From Paenibacillus typhae (GTDB lineage: Bacteria > Bacillota > Bacilli > Paenibacillales > Paenibacillaceae), in NCBI RefSeq assembly GCF_900099765.1, contig NZ_FNDX01000008.1, positions 142,852 to 206,851 on the forward strand: a DNA stretch of 64,000 nucleotides, given 5' to 3'. Below, piece by piece: positions 8,266-16,925 of this stretch (the first letter of the stretch is position 1; each line of letters starts with the position of its first letter). The translations under genes were made by a program, and so were the position numbers. The notes below the pieces were generated by a model. That model ran no database searches. It saw only the letters and a program-made list of their open reading frames with translations, and had not been told where the DNA came from.

Positions 8266-9696
8266 TTATTCATTGCTGCGCACGCCGTCCTCGACCAGAG
8301 GCTTCTTAACGGGCTCAGGCTGGACAGCCTTGCTCATGCCGCCGCGGTTAATGGCAATGACCTGCTTCTGGGCCGGATAGACATCGCGGGACAGCTTTGT
8401 TTTCTCCACCGCTTTGCCGTCGACATAACGAGTGATATAAGTTTCTACTACATAACCGACCTTGCCGCTCTGGAGAATGCGTGTGCCTCCGCGGGGAAGC
8501 GAGGGATCACTGACGTACCGGGCTGCAGGCTGCAGGATTTCAACGGTCTGGGACTGAACGTTATAATAGACGTTTTTCGGGAACGTGCCAAACAGCTTCA
8601 CGGTCAATGTCCGGCCTTCAACGGCCGCCTTGATGATCAGATATTTGCCGGTATTGTTGCGGAACCGGAAGTTGATATAGCCCTGGGCAAACGTAGCATC
8701 CTGGCCTTTTGGCAGATAGCTGACCGGCAGGGAGTGGTTGCGCCGCTCCACAATGTCGAGTCCGGCCCTGAGGGCTGCGTTGTAGAGGGTGCTGGATACC
8801 TGGCAGATGCCCCCGCCTGTGCCGGGCTGCAGCTTGCCGTTGACAATAACCGGTGCTTCGCGCAGTCCGGATTCCCGCTGGGCCTTTTCAATGGCCTTGC
8901 CGTAATCAAAAACAGCATCCGGCGGCAGGATGGTACCGTTCACCGCCTTGGCGGCGGCCTGAACGTTAAAGGTGCGCCCCGGACCGCTTAAGCCCAGTGA
9001 GGTGCTGAATTGCGTAATTTTGCGTTCGATTCCCTGATCCTGAAGAGCCTTTAAGGTAATAGCAGGCTCTTTAACAGTCAAGGGAACCTCCAGGGTAATG
9101 CTCTTACCCGGCAGAATGTCCGGGCTGCCCAGCTTTGTTGGCAGAGCCGCCTGCAGTGCGAGCTCCAGCCCGTGCCAGTCCACCTCATAGGAGGTGGTTT
9201 CTTTGGTGTAGACCACCCGGTCATCTTCCGTAATACGCCGGGTCGCATCGACCGTATGGCCGAAGGACTCTCTTTCCCAGGCCGGGCTTAAGCTGGATTG
9301 CAGATGTTCCATTTCCAGGTGGATACCCAGGTCCCAGCTGGCGGCAAAGCGGCGGCGGGCTTTGGCCCGCTCGAGCATGTTGCCTTCGGACAATGACTTT
9401 AAGCCCTGAAGGAAGCTCTCGGCTTCATAGGACACACCGGCCTCCTGCAAGCTGACGGTCAACTCCGTATTGGCTCCTGCCCTGAGCATCAGGGGGAGGG
9501 TTTCGAGCGTGTGCAGCCGGTCCGTCAGCCCGCTGCGCACTTCGGCCATGTTCAGGCCGCCGATGTCCCAGCCCGCCAGCCGGGTGCCCTTGGGCAGGGT
9601 CTGCTGGCCCGCATATAAATGAAGCCCGCCGGCCAGCAGGGAGCCGGTCAGAAGCAGCGCGATAGCCGCAATAAGGGCGAGGCGGATTTTTTTCAT
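8266..9696 (-). CDS. VanW-family membrane-anchored wall protein
   Basis: This 476-residue protein has one N-terminal membrane anchor or uncleaved signal (residues 6-27), so the bulk is outside the cell. Residues about 30-220 look like the peptidoglycan-binding_4 region seen before VanW. The VanW domain covers about 225-390 with FNYG-like FDYGKAIEKAQRESG, GGGICQVSSTLYNAAL, ERRNHS and FRFRN. A beta-rich G5-like tail ends the protein (YVVETYITRYVDGKAVEK). VanW proteins occur beside glycopeptide-resistance genes but their activity is not settled; this chromosomal type (YoaR-like) is common in Bacilli. Ribosome binding site AAGGAGAT precedes the ATG on the minus strand. Confidence 0.87.
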   Translation of the reverse strand: MKKIRLALIAAIALLLTGSLLAGGLHLYAGQQTLPKGTRLAGWDIGGLNMAEVRSGLTDRLHTLETLPLMLRAGANTELTVSLQEAGVSYEAESFLQGLKSLSEGNMLERAKARRRFAASWDLGIHLEMEHLQSSLSPAWERESFGHTVDATRRITEDDRVVYTKETTSYEVDWHGLELALQAALPTKLGSPDILPGKSITLEVPLTVKEPAITLKALQDQGIERKITQFSTSLGLSGPGRTFNVQAAAKAVNGTILPPDAVFDYGKAIEKAQRESGLREAPVIVNGKLQPGTGGGICQVSSTLYNAALRAGLDIVERRNHSLPVSYLPKGQDATFAQGYINFRFRNNTGKYLIIKAAVEGRTLTVKLFGTFPKNVYYNVQSQTVEILQPAARYVSDPSLPRGGTRILQSGKVGYVVETYITRYVDGKAVEKTKLSRDVYPAQKQVIAINRGGMSKAVQPEPVKKPLVEDGVRSNE

Positions 9697-10042
9697 CAGA
9701 AGATCTCCTTCGAGGCGTCATATTTGCGCAGGGCAGCAGCGCATGCCAAAGTTACAGACTTACGGAACATGTTTTCCAGCCGATATATAGAGGTAGGGCA
9801 GCGGCTGGCAGGATTTTCTCAGTAGAGGCTCGAATGTATTACAAGAGAACGGCAGCCCGTCATGTAGGGGCCTGTTTTATGTATATGAGCGTGTCCGGGA
9901 AAACTTTCGGGGTACTCATTTGGTTACAGATTTGTTACAATAGATAAGCCTGTGATAATGGGCAGTTATGTAAACTTTCGCGGTTTGGTGCCTGACCTGA
10001 CGGCCGGCCGGCGGAATATGACAAAATCGGGAAGTGATAACT
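9697..10042. other. Intergenic region between the divergent VanW and ftsE genes
   Basis: These 346 bases hold no convincing coding frame. They should carry both divergent promoters. Only the ftsE side shows a reasonable candidate (9932-9959); no clear minus-strand hexamers were found for the VanW gene. Confidence 0.5.
9932..9959 (+). promoter_or_regulatory. Candidate sigma-A promoter of ftsEX
   Basis: TTGTTA (9932-9937), a 16-base spacer, then GATAAT (9954-9959) preceded by TGT, giving an extended -10. It lies about 84 bases before the ftsE start. An alternative pair TTGGTT/TAGATA overlaps it. Confidence 0.4.
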
Positions 10043-10729
10043 TTGATCGAAATGCAGGATGTATGGAAGACATACCCTAACGGGACCCATGCTCTACAGG
10101 GAATATCCGTGAAGATCGACCGCAATGAATTCGTGTATGTCGTCGGACCGTCCGGCGCCGGAAAATCAACGTTCATGAAATTAATTTATAGAGAAGAGAC
10201 GCCTACAAAAGGCCAGATTTCAGTAGGCGGATTCAACATCGGCAAGCTTAAGCCCCGTAAAATTCCTTACGTAAGACGCAATATCGGCGTAGTATTTCAG
10301 GATTTCCGGCTGCTGCCTAAGCTGACGGCGTATGAGAATGTCGCTTTTGCGATGGAGGTCATTGAGGCTCCCAAGAAAATTATCAAGAAGCGCGTCAATG
10401 AGGTGCTTGATCTGGTGGGACTGCGCAGCAAGGCGAACCGTGAACCCTCCCAGCTCTCAGGCGGGGAGCAGCAGCGGATTGCGATTGCCCGGGCGATTGT
10501 CAACAATCCGTCGGTCATTATTGCGGACGAGCCTACCGGCAACCTGGACCCGGAGACCTCGTGGGGCATTATGCAGCTGCTGGACGAAATTAATTTTCGC
10601 GGCACAACCATTGTAATGGCTACCCACAACAGGGATATTGTTAATAAAATGCGCAAACGGGTGCTGGCAATCGAGCATGGCAACATTGTCAGAGACCAGG
10701 TGAGAGGGGAATACGGTTATGAGTTTTAA
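10043..10729 (+). CDS. ftsE: Cell-division ABC ATPase FtsE
   Basis: FtsE is the cytoplasmic ATPase of the FtsEX complex, which transmits ATP hydrolysis to wall hydrolases at the septum or side wall. The TTG at 10043 is preferred over the GTG at 10034: it gives the family-typical N-terminus [14 protein letters not shown] and is 6 bases from GGGAAGTG. From it, Walker [10 protein letters not shown] is at residues 35-43, the signature is LSGGEQQR, and Walker B is VIIADEPT followed by GNLDPETS. It overlaps ftsX by 11 bases. Confidence 0.95.
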   Translation: MIEMQDVWKTYPNGTHALQGISVKIDRNEFVYVVGPSGAGKSTFMKLIYREETPTKGQISVGGFNIGKLKPRKIPYVRRNIGVVFQDFRLLPKLTAYENVAFAMEVIEAPKKIIKKRVNEVLDLVGLRSKANREPSQLSGGEQQRIAIARAIVNNPSVIIADEPTGNLDPETSWGIMQLLDEINFRGTTIVMATHNRDIVNKMRKRVLAIEHGNIVRDQVRGEYGYEF

Positions 10730-11633
10730 AACCTTCTTGCGCCATATGCGGGAAGGCTTCAAAAATGTATTCCGCAACGGCTGGATGTCGGTGGCCTCCA
10801 TCACATCTATCGTCGTCTCCCTATTCGTGCTCGGTGTCTTTATTCTGCTTGTACTCAATGTAAATTCCATCGCCGACAAGGCGGACAGCCAGGTGCAGAT
10901 CAATGTGCATCTGACGCTTAATACCGACCAGAAGATGCGGGAAACCCTGCAGAACGAAATCGGCAGCATGCCGGAAGTCAGCAAGGTAGAGTTTGTATCC
11001 AAGGAGCAGGGACTGATTGAGTTCCGTGAGGATATGGGGCCGGATGCAGCCGAGCTGCTGGAAGGCTTTGACGAAGATAATAACCCGCTGCCGGACAAGC
11101 TGCTGGTCGAAGTGATTGAGCCGACTACAGTCCCGTTTGTAGCAGATAAGATAGAAGCACTAAACAAAACGCATGACGAGCAGCCGATATATAAAGTGAA
11201 CTACGGTAAAGGCTCAGTAGAGACGCTGTTCAAGATTACGCGCGCGGTGCGCAATATCGGTTTTGTTTTTGTGGCGGGATTGGCCCTGATGTCCATGTTC
11301 CTGATCTCCAATACGATTCGTGTAACGATTCTTGCCCGCCGCAAGGAGATTGGCATTATGAAGCTGGTAGGGGCGACCAACGCTTTTATCCGCTGGCCGT
11401 TTTTTGTGGAAGGGGCATTGATCGGGCTGATCGGCTCACTTGTGACTTCCGGAGTTCTGTATATTGGTTACAGCAGTCTGACCCGTTCCGTACAGGGAGA
11501 CCCGATGCTGGGGCTGCAGATGATCCCGTTCGATGAAATCTGGGTGCTGCTCTGCGGACTGCTGGTGGGACTGGGGATGCTGATCGGCATTTGGGGAAGT
11601 ACCGTGTCGATCCGCAAGTTTTTGAAGGTGTAA
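10719..11633 (+). CDS. ftsX: Cell-division permease FtsX
   Basis: FtsX is the membrane partner of FtsE. The 304 residues have the type VII ABC layout: a short basic N-terminus ([20 protein letters not shown]), TM1 around residues 22-45, a large extracellular domain of about 120 residues that in relatives binds and activates the hydrolase, then three transmembrane helices from about residue 175 with the cytoplasmic loop ARRKEIGIMKLVGAT. Ribosome binding site GAGAGGGGA lies inside ftsE. The next gene encodes a coiled-coil M23 peptidase, the expected partner. Confidence 0.95.
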   Translation: MSFKTFLRHMREGFKNVFRNGWMSVASITSIVVSLFVLGVFILLVLNVNSIADKADSQVQINVHLTLNTDQKMRETLQNEIGSMPEVSKVEFVSKEQGLIEFREDMGPDAAELLEGFDEDNNPLPDKLLVEVIEPTTVPFVADKIEALNKTHDEQPIYKVNYGKGSVETLFKITRAVRNIGFVFVAGLALMSMFLISNTIRVTILARRKEIGIMKLVGATNAFIRWPFFVEGALIGLIGSLVTSGVLYIGYSSLTRSVQGDPMLGLQMIPFDEIWVLLCGLLVGLGMLIGIWGSTVSIRKFLKV

Positions 11634-11694
11634 GTACCGTTACTGACATGAAATGACATTATAAATTACGGATTAAAAGGATGGGGAGTGCGAG

Positions 11695-12993
11695 TTGAAG
11701 AAGATTGCCGCCGGAATAGCCGTAGCACTGCTGGCTGTCACTTTAGTAGGACCCTCTGACGGATATGCCAAAAAGACAACTGTCGCTGAAATAGATCAGC
11801 AGCTGAAGAAGCTGCAGCAAGAGGTACAAGCGGCCAAGGCCGCGCAGGAGAAGGCGGCTTCCCGCTCTCAGGAGGCGCAGCACTATAAGAACAAAACGAC
11901 ACAGAACCTCGAGTATGTTCTGGGCCAGATCGAGCAGGTAAAGAGTGAAATGACGACCATTTCCGGCAAAATCGCCAGCACCGAGGAGTCGCTGAATGTA
12001 ACGGCAACCGAGCTTAGTGAAGCGGAGGAGCGGATTGCTTCGCGTGAAAAGCTGCTGGAATCCCGCGTCCGGCTGATGTATACCGATGGGGCAGTCTCCT
12101 ATCTTGACGTGCTGCTGTCTTCGACCAGCTTCTCGGATTTCCTGGACCGGGCCGATTCCCTCAAAATGATCGTAGACCAGGACCAGGATCTGCTCGAGCA
12201 GCACAAGCTGGATAAAGAGACAGTGGTAGCGAAGAAGATCGAGCTGGAAGGGCAGTATGCCAATGCCAAGCAGCTGTACACTGAACTGGAAGATAAGCGC
12301 AGCGTCCTCAAAGAGAAGGAAGCGGAGAAGCAGGAGCTCATCGCCCACTATGATGAAGAGATTCTTGTTTCGGGCGAAATCTCCGAGGAGCAGGAAGCCA
12401 AGCTGGTGCAATTGGCCAGCGAGCGTTCCGCACTCGAAACGCAGAAGGACAAGCTGAAGGCGGAAGAAGCAGCACGCAAGGCAGCGGCAGCCAAAGCTGA
12501 AGCGGCGCGCAGAGCGGCAGCCGCAGCGGCCAAAGCGAAGGCCAGGGCTTCCAGCAGTGTCAGCAGCGTGAGCTCCTCCTCGGAATATGCGGGCGGCGAC
12601 GGGCCGTTTCTGCTGCCGGTGGGCTCGGCCCGGATCTCGTCGGGCTACGGAAAGCGGACGCATCCGGTGACGGGTGAGGTTGGCAAAATGCATACCGGCG
12701 TCGACTTTGCCGTTCCGCAGGGCACCAGCATCCATGCTGCTGATTCCGGAACAGTGCTGGTAGCCGAATGGTGGAGCGGTTACGGTTACTGTGTCATTAT
12801 CGACCATGGCGGCGGCGTGTGGACCTTGTACGGCCATATCCGTGAGGGCGGGCTCAGAGTTTCCGCCGGGGATAAGGTAGACAGAGGCCAGGTGATCGCC
12901 GAGTCCGGCTCAACCGGACGCTCCACAGGACCACACCTTCATTTCGAAGTACGGGTAGACGGCAAGACCGTTGATCCGATGCCATACCTGTAA
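11695..12993 (+). CDS. Secreted coiled-coil M23 peptidase, EnvC/NlpD-like
   Basis: This is probably the wall hydrolase (or hydrolase activator) controlled by FtsEX. The TTG start at 11695 has GGATGGGGAGTG upstream. A signal peptide (residues 1-25) precedes a long coiled coil (about 28-270, ending in an Ala/Lys-rich run) and a C-terminal M23 domain. The zinc motif residues appear intact: HTGVD at 333-337 and HLHFEV at 414-419, so the domain is probably catalytic, unlike E. coli EnvC, whose LytM site is degenerate. In Bacillus subtilis FtsEX acts on CwlO, which has the same coiled coil but an NlpC/P60 domain; here the chemistry would be an endopeptidase of the M23 type. Confidence 0.9.
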   Translation: MKKIAAGIAVALLAVTLVGPSDGYAKKTTVAEIDQQLKKLQQEVQAAKAAQEKAASRSQEAQHYKNKTTQNLEYVLGQIEQVKSEMTTISGKIASTEESLNVTATELSEAEERIASREKLLESRVRLMYTDGAVSYLDVLLSSTSFSDFLDRADSLKMIVDQDQDLLEQHKLDKETVVAKKIELEGQYANAKQLYTELEDKRSVLKEKEAEKQELIAHYDEEILVSGEISEEQEAKLVQLASERSALETQKDKLKAEEAARKAAAAKAEAARRAAAAAAKAKARASSSVSSVSSSSEYAGGDGPFLLPVGSARISSGYGKRTHPVTGEVGKMHTGVDFAVPQGTSIHAADSGTVLVAEWWSGYGYCVIIDHGGGVWTLYGHIREGGLRVSAGDKVDRGQVIAESGSTGRSTGPHLHFEVRVDGKTVDPMPYL

Positions 12994-13106
12994 TTTTGCG
13001 GACCCATAAATATTAATCCGCCCAGCGGCATATACTGGAAGAGATACCGTCTTTTCTGGACGGATGCGGGCTTGATGAGAGGAACAGAAGGGACGGTGGT
13101 AACATC

Positions 13107-14576
13107 ATGTTAAAGAAAAGCACGGCGGTCTTTATGATCGTCGCTGCACTGCTCTGCGGCAGTCTTCTAACGCTGGGCGTGACCGGTTATATGCAGGTTG
13201 TCGGACAAGCTGCGGGGGAAGGGGTTGCGGCTGTTCTGCAGACGGGAAGCGGTCTGCAGGATAAGGAATCGCAGAAGCTGGGCACCGCGCTGAACCTGAT
13301 TGAAGATAACTATTATGATACGGTAGACCGGGACAAGCTGATCGACGGTGCCGTCAACGGTATGATGGAAGCACTCGGCGACCCTTATTCCAATTATATG
13401 GGCAAGGAAACGGCAGAGAAGTTTGAAGAGAGCATTGAAGGCTCCTTCTCCGGAATCGGTGCAGAGGTATCCTCGGATAACGGCAAGGTAGTCGTTGTTT
13501 CACCGATCAAAGGAGCACCGGCCGAAAAAGCCGGAATCCAGGCCAAGGATATCATCTTGTCTGTCAACGGCGAAACGCTGGACGGACTGGAGCTGAATGA
13601 TGCAGTCGCCAAAATCCGCGGACCAAAGGGCAGCAAGGCAACGCTCAAGGTACAGCGTACCGGATCAGCGGAGCCGCTGGAATTTGTGATCACCCGGGAT
13701 GATGTGAAGCTGGAGACCGTCTATGCCACTATGGAGAAAGACGGAATCGGTGTAATCGAGGTGACCCAGTTCTCCATGAATACCGCTGAACGGTTCAAGG
13801 AAGAGCTGGACAATCTGGAGAAGCAGGGCATGAAAGGGCTTGTCATCGATGTACGGAATGATCCGGGCGGTGTGCTGCAGCGGGTTATCGAGATGGCAGA
13901 GCAGTTCGTGCCTGCAGGCAAAACCATTGTACAGGTAGAGAACAAGGATAAATCACGCGAGGTGAGCACCTCCAAGGGCTCCAGCAAGGATTATCCGGTT
14001 GTCGTGCTGATGAACAAGGGAAGCGCCAGCGCCTCGGAGATTCTGGCCGGAGCGCTGCAGCAGTCAGCCGGAGCCAAGCTGATCGGTGAGCATTCCTTCG
14101 GCAAGGGCACGGTACAGACCAGCTTCGAGAAGGAGCTGGGTGACGGCAGCCTGCTGAAGATTACGATCGCCAAGTGGCTGACACCGGACGGCACATGGAT
14201 TCACGGCAAAGGAATTGAGCCGGACATTGCGGTAGCCCAGCCGGACTATTTCTCGGTGGCGCCGATTAACAAGAGTGTAACGCTGCAATACAATATGAAC
14301 AGCTCGGATGTGAAGAGCGCCCAGACGATGCTGGACGGACTTGGCTATAAGCCGGGACGCAAGGACGGATATTTCGACGCTGGGACGAAAGAAGCGGTGA
14401 AGAAATTCCAGAGTGCCTCCAAGCTGCAGGCAACCGGCGCCATCGATGCCAAGACCGCGGAAGCGCTGGAGCTGGCTCTGATCAAGGTCATTCAGGACCC
14501 GGCCAATGACAATCAGCGCAACCGGGGAATCGAAGAGGTGCGGAAGGAAATCCAGAAAGCCGCGTCGAACAAGTAG
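13107..14576 (+). CDS. ctpB: S41 carboxy-terminal processing protease, CtpB-like
   Basis: This is an exported serine protease with a Ser-Lys-Gln active site. The 489 residues comprise an N-terminal membrane anchor (7-30), the S41 N-terminal helical region (60-105, GDPYSNYM), a PDZ domain (about 115-195, GIGAEVS...VNGETLDG), the protease core, and a C-terminal peptidoglycan-binding domain (about 400-470). By alignment with B. subtilis CtpB the catalytic residues should be Ser308 (NKGSASASE), Lys333 (FGKGTVQ) and Gln337. In B. subtilis CtpB cleaves SpoIVFA during sporulation and lies in the same neighbourhood as ftsEX. Ribosome binding site is weak (GGACGGTGG). Confidence 0.92.
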   Translation: MLKKSTAVFMIVAALLCGSLLTLGVTGYMQVVGQAAGEGVAAVLQTGSGLQDKESQKLGTALNLIEDNYYDTVDRDKLIDGAVNGMMEALGDPYSNYMGKETAEKFEESIEGSFSGIGAEVSSDNGKVVVVSPIKGAPAEKAGIQAKDIILSVNGETLDGLELNDAVAKIRGPKGSKATLKVQRTGSAEPLEFVITRDDVKLETVYATMEKDGIGVIEVTQFSMNTAERFKEELDNLEKQGMKGLVIDVRNDPGGVLQRVIEMAEQFVPAGKTIVQVENKDKSREVSTSKGSSKDYPVVVLMNKGSASASEILAGALQQSAGAKLIGEHSFGKGTVQTSFEKELGDGSLLKITIAKWLTPDGTWIHGKGIEPDIAVAQPDYFSVAPINKSVTLQYNMNSSDVKSAQTMLDGLGYKPGRKDGYFDAGTKEAVKKFQSASKLQATGAIDAKTAEALELALIKVIQDPANDNQRNRGIEEVRKEIQKAASNK

Positions 14577-14603
14577 GAAGGCTGAATTCAGCCTTCTTTT
14601 TTT
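14577..14603 (+). terminator. Terminator after ctpB
   Basis: GAAGGCTG/CAGCCTTC perfect 8-bp stem with an AATT loop and a T7 run, directly after the stop codon. Confidence 0.88.
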
Positions 14604-14661
14604 ATAAGCTGCATTGCTATCATTTAATACATAAAGCGAGTAGAAGGAGTGTGACGACAGT

Positions 14662-16026
14662 TTGAATGAGATGCTAGAACTGCTTACAAGCTTGGGCACA
14701 GCGGTCATACATCTGCTGATTCAGCCTTATTATTATATTGCTCTTCTGTTTATTGTCCTCTATTACCGCAGACAGGTGGCGCTGGAGCGCAAGCTGATCC
14801 ATGTAAAGCAGCACAGCTGGGGCCCTGAAACGTGGCGGACGGTGTGGAGCGGTTTGGTGATGGGGCTGCTCGTTTCAGTGGCAGCGGTTGCTTTGGGCAT
14901 TTCGGTGCCTCCGGATGCTGTAATCTGCATCTGGATTGTCAGCCTGGTCCTGATGCTATTCCGCGTGCGCTTTCTGTGCTTTGCCTACTCTATCGGGCTG
15001 CTCGGTATCATACAGTTTATTTTCTCCCTCTTCCCGGATGCATTGCAGGCTGGAACTGCCGGGCGGCTGGTAACCGCGCTGCGGGAGATGGACATTCCGG
15101 CGCTGCTCGTACTGGCCGGGCTGCTGCATCTCGCGGAAGCGCTGCTCGCACGCTGGCAGGGCGCGCGGCTGGCATCGCCGCTCTTCCTGGAAGGCAAGCG
15201 CGGCAAGGTCGTCGGCGGCTACCAGCTGGAGGCCTTCTGGCCGCTGCCGCTGTTCCTGCTGCTTCCCTCCGCAGCGGGAACCGGGGAGCTGCCCTGGCAG
15301 CCGCTGCTCGGCGGCGGACTTGGGCTGGTGTCGCTGCCGGTCATCATCGGCTTCAGCGAGATGACCCAGAGCCTGCTGCCGGCGCGCAAGGCAGCCCGCA
15401 CCGCAGGCCGGCTGCTGGCGTACAGCGTTGTCCTCCTGGGCGTAAGCCTGCTGGCTTACGCCTGGAGTCCGCTGACGCTGGTTGCGGCGCTGCTCGCGCT
15501 TCTCCTGCACGAAGGCATGAACTGGTACAGCGCTCTGGAGGAGCGCAGCACTAGCCCCAGCTTCGTGCATCCGCCGGCCGGCCGCAAGGTGCTGGCCGTC
15601 CTGCCGGGCAGCCCGGCGGAGGAGCTGGGCATCCTGCCGGGCGAAGTGCTGCTGAAGGTCAACGGGGTGCTGTTGACCGAAGCGGCGCAGCTGCATGATG
15701 CGCTGCGCATGAACCCGGCATACTGCAAGCTGGAGGTGCAGAACCGGGAAGGGGAGAGCAAATATCTGCAGCGCCCGATCTACGCCGGAGACCATCACCA
15801 GCTCGGCATGATTCTCGTACCGGACCCGGATGAGGCCGTCACTGCAGCTGCGAAGCCGAGCGGCATTTTCGGCATCATCGGCATGAAGACGGGAACCCGC
15901 ACCCGCCGCAGAGGAATTACAACGGCCGGGCTGAAGCGGGCCAAATCCGCTGAGGATCAGCCGCCGGGCAGTAATGAGAAGCAGCGGCCAGCCGGGACCG
16001 TTAATACGGAGACACTGGATGCCTGA
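14662..16026 (+). CDS. minJ: MinJ-like PDZ membrane protein (division-site selection)
   Basis: This 454-residue protein has six to eight hydrophobic segments in residues 10-300, then a PDZ domain (about 305-375: AVLPGSPAEELGILPGEVLLKVNG), and a basic, probably disordered tail. This layout and the position after ftsEX-ctpB match B. subtilis MinJ (YvjD), which links DivIVA to MinD at poles and septa. The B. subtilis protein is about 400 residues; the extra length is mainly the tail. The TTG start has AGAAGGAGTG 10 bases upstream. Other PDZ membrane proteins are possible, but synteny favours MinJ. Confidence 0.72.
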   Translation: MNEMLELLTSLGTAVIHLLIQPYYYIALLFIVLYYRRQVALERKLIHVKQHSWGPETWRTVWSGLVMGLLVSVAAVALGISVPPDAVICIWIVSLVLMLFRVRFLCFAYSIGLLGIIQFIFSLFPDALQAGTAGRLVTALREMDIPALLVLAGLLHLAEALLARWQGARLASPLFLEGKRGKVVGGYQLEAFWPLPLFLLLPSAAGTGELPWQPLLGGGLGLVSLPVIIGFSEMTQSLLPARKAARTAGRLLAYSVVLLGVSLLAYAWSPLTLVAALLALLLHEGMNWYSALEERSTSPSFVHPPAGRKVLAVLPGSPAEELGILPGEVLLKVNGVLLTEAAQLHDALRMNPAYCKLEVQNREGESKYLQRPIYAGDHHQLGMILVPDPDEAVTAAAKPSGIFGIIGMKTGTRTRRRGITTAGLKRAKSAEDQPPGSNEKQRPAGTVNTETLDA

Positions 16027-16060
16027 CCAACCGGATTCCCAGCCGGCTATTATTCGCCTA

Positions 16061-16113
16061 TAACAAAAGGCCAGCCTCCCGCTGTAATTGCGGGAGCTGG
16101 CCTTATTTTGTTA
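16061..16113. terminator. Bidirectional terminator between minJ-like gene and response regulator
   Basis: AAGGCCAGC..TCCCGC pairs with GCGGGA.GCTGGCCTT around TGTAATT; the flanks TAACAAAA and TTTTGTTA extend the stem and supply T-runs on both strands. The two neighbouring genes converge here. Confidence 0.88.
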
Positions 16114-16152
16114 TAGCATACCCTTGCGCGGCGCAGGTGACCGGAATCACCC

Positions 16153-16815
16153 TTACTCCCGCTGGCTCTTCAAATAAAAAATCGCAATCTGCGTGCGGTC
16201 ACGCAGGCCAAGCTTGCTGAGGATGTCGGTGATGTAGTTCTTGACGGTGCCCTCGCTCAGGAACAGCTTGGCGGCGATCTCCTTATTGGTCAGCCCCTCC
16301 GAAATAGAGGCAACAATGCCTTGCTCCGCCTTGGTCAGGCCGTAGGATTCCAGGGACGGATGCTCCCGTACAGGCAGCGCCGCGGGTGCTGCAGACTGGA
16401 GAAATCCCGCCATTTTGCGGGCAATATCGGGGTGGATCAGCATGTTGCCCTGATATACCGTTTTGATTCCCTGAATAATCCGGTCCGGCGGAATATTCTT
16501 CAGCAGATACCCGCTGGCCCCGCCCCTCAGCGCCTCAATGATATATTCATCATCATCAAAGGTGGTCAGCATCAGGACGGATACCTGCGGAAAAGCCGCC
16601 TTAATCCGGCGCGTCCCTTCAACCCCTCCGCAGCCCGGCATCCGGATATCCATCAGGACAACATCGGCAACAGGGGTCAGACCCTGCAGCAGCGTCAGCG
16701 CTTCGGCACCGTCGCCTGCGCAGCCGGCTACTTCAATCTCCGCATCCAGGCCAACCAGCACCTTGAGGCTCTCGCGGATGAAAGGATCGTCGTCTACAAT
16801 TACAACTTTAATCAT
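16153..16815 (-). CDS. NarL/LuxR-family response regulator, LnrK-like
   Basis: This is the output half of a two-component system. The 220 residues have a receiver domain (acidic pocket DDD 8-10, phospho-acceptor Asp56 in VLMDIRMPG, conserved Lys in GYLLKNIP) and a LuxR-type HTH (about 155-215, LTKAEQGIVASISEGLTNKE then GTVKNYI). The sensor gene lies upstream on the same strand after a 110-base gap, longer than usual for such pairs. The divergent ABC exporter next door makes it a likely activator of that operon, as LnrK is for lnrLMN in B. subtilis. Ribosome binding site GAGGTGAG. Confidence 0.9.
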   Translation of the reverse strand: MIKVVIVDDDPFIRESLKVLVGLDAEIEVAGCAGDGAEALTLLQGLTPVADVVLMDIRMPGCGGVEGTRRIKAAFPQVSVLMLTTFDDDEYIIEALRGGASGYLLKNIPPDRIIQGIKTVYQGNMLIHPDIARKMAGFLQSAAPAALPVREHPSLESYGLTKAEQGIVASISEGLTNKEIAAKLFLSEGTVKNYITDILSKLGLRDRTQIAIFYLKSQRE

Positions 16816-16925
16816 ACAGAAAGCTCACCTCGGCTTGATTGAATTATGTAGCTTTATAAATGGAATCTATAGTTTCATCACATACGGCTGCTGGCTAGAA
16901 ATGTCTGGACTCCCATTCCACTCCT

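Noticed and set aside
9619..9825. Small gene opposite the start of the VanW gene
   Set aside because: No ribosome binding site, and it overlaps the VanW coding start and its upstream region.
13007..13035. Sporulation sigma-G promoter of ctpB
   Set aside because: TAAATA and CATATAC are spaced 16 bases apart, but the -10 does not keep the CATnnTA pattern, so the match is too weak.
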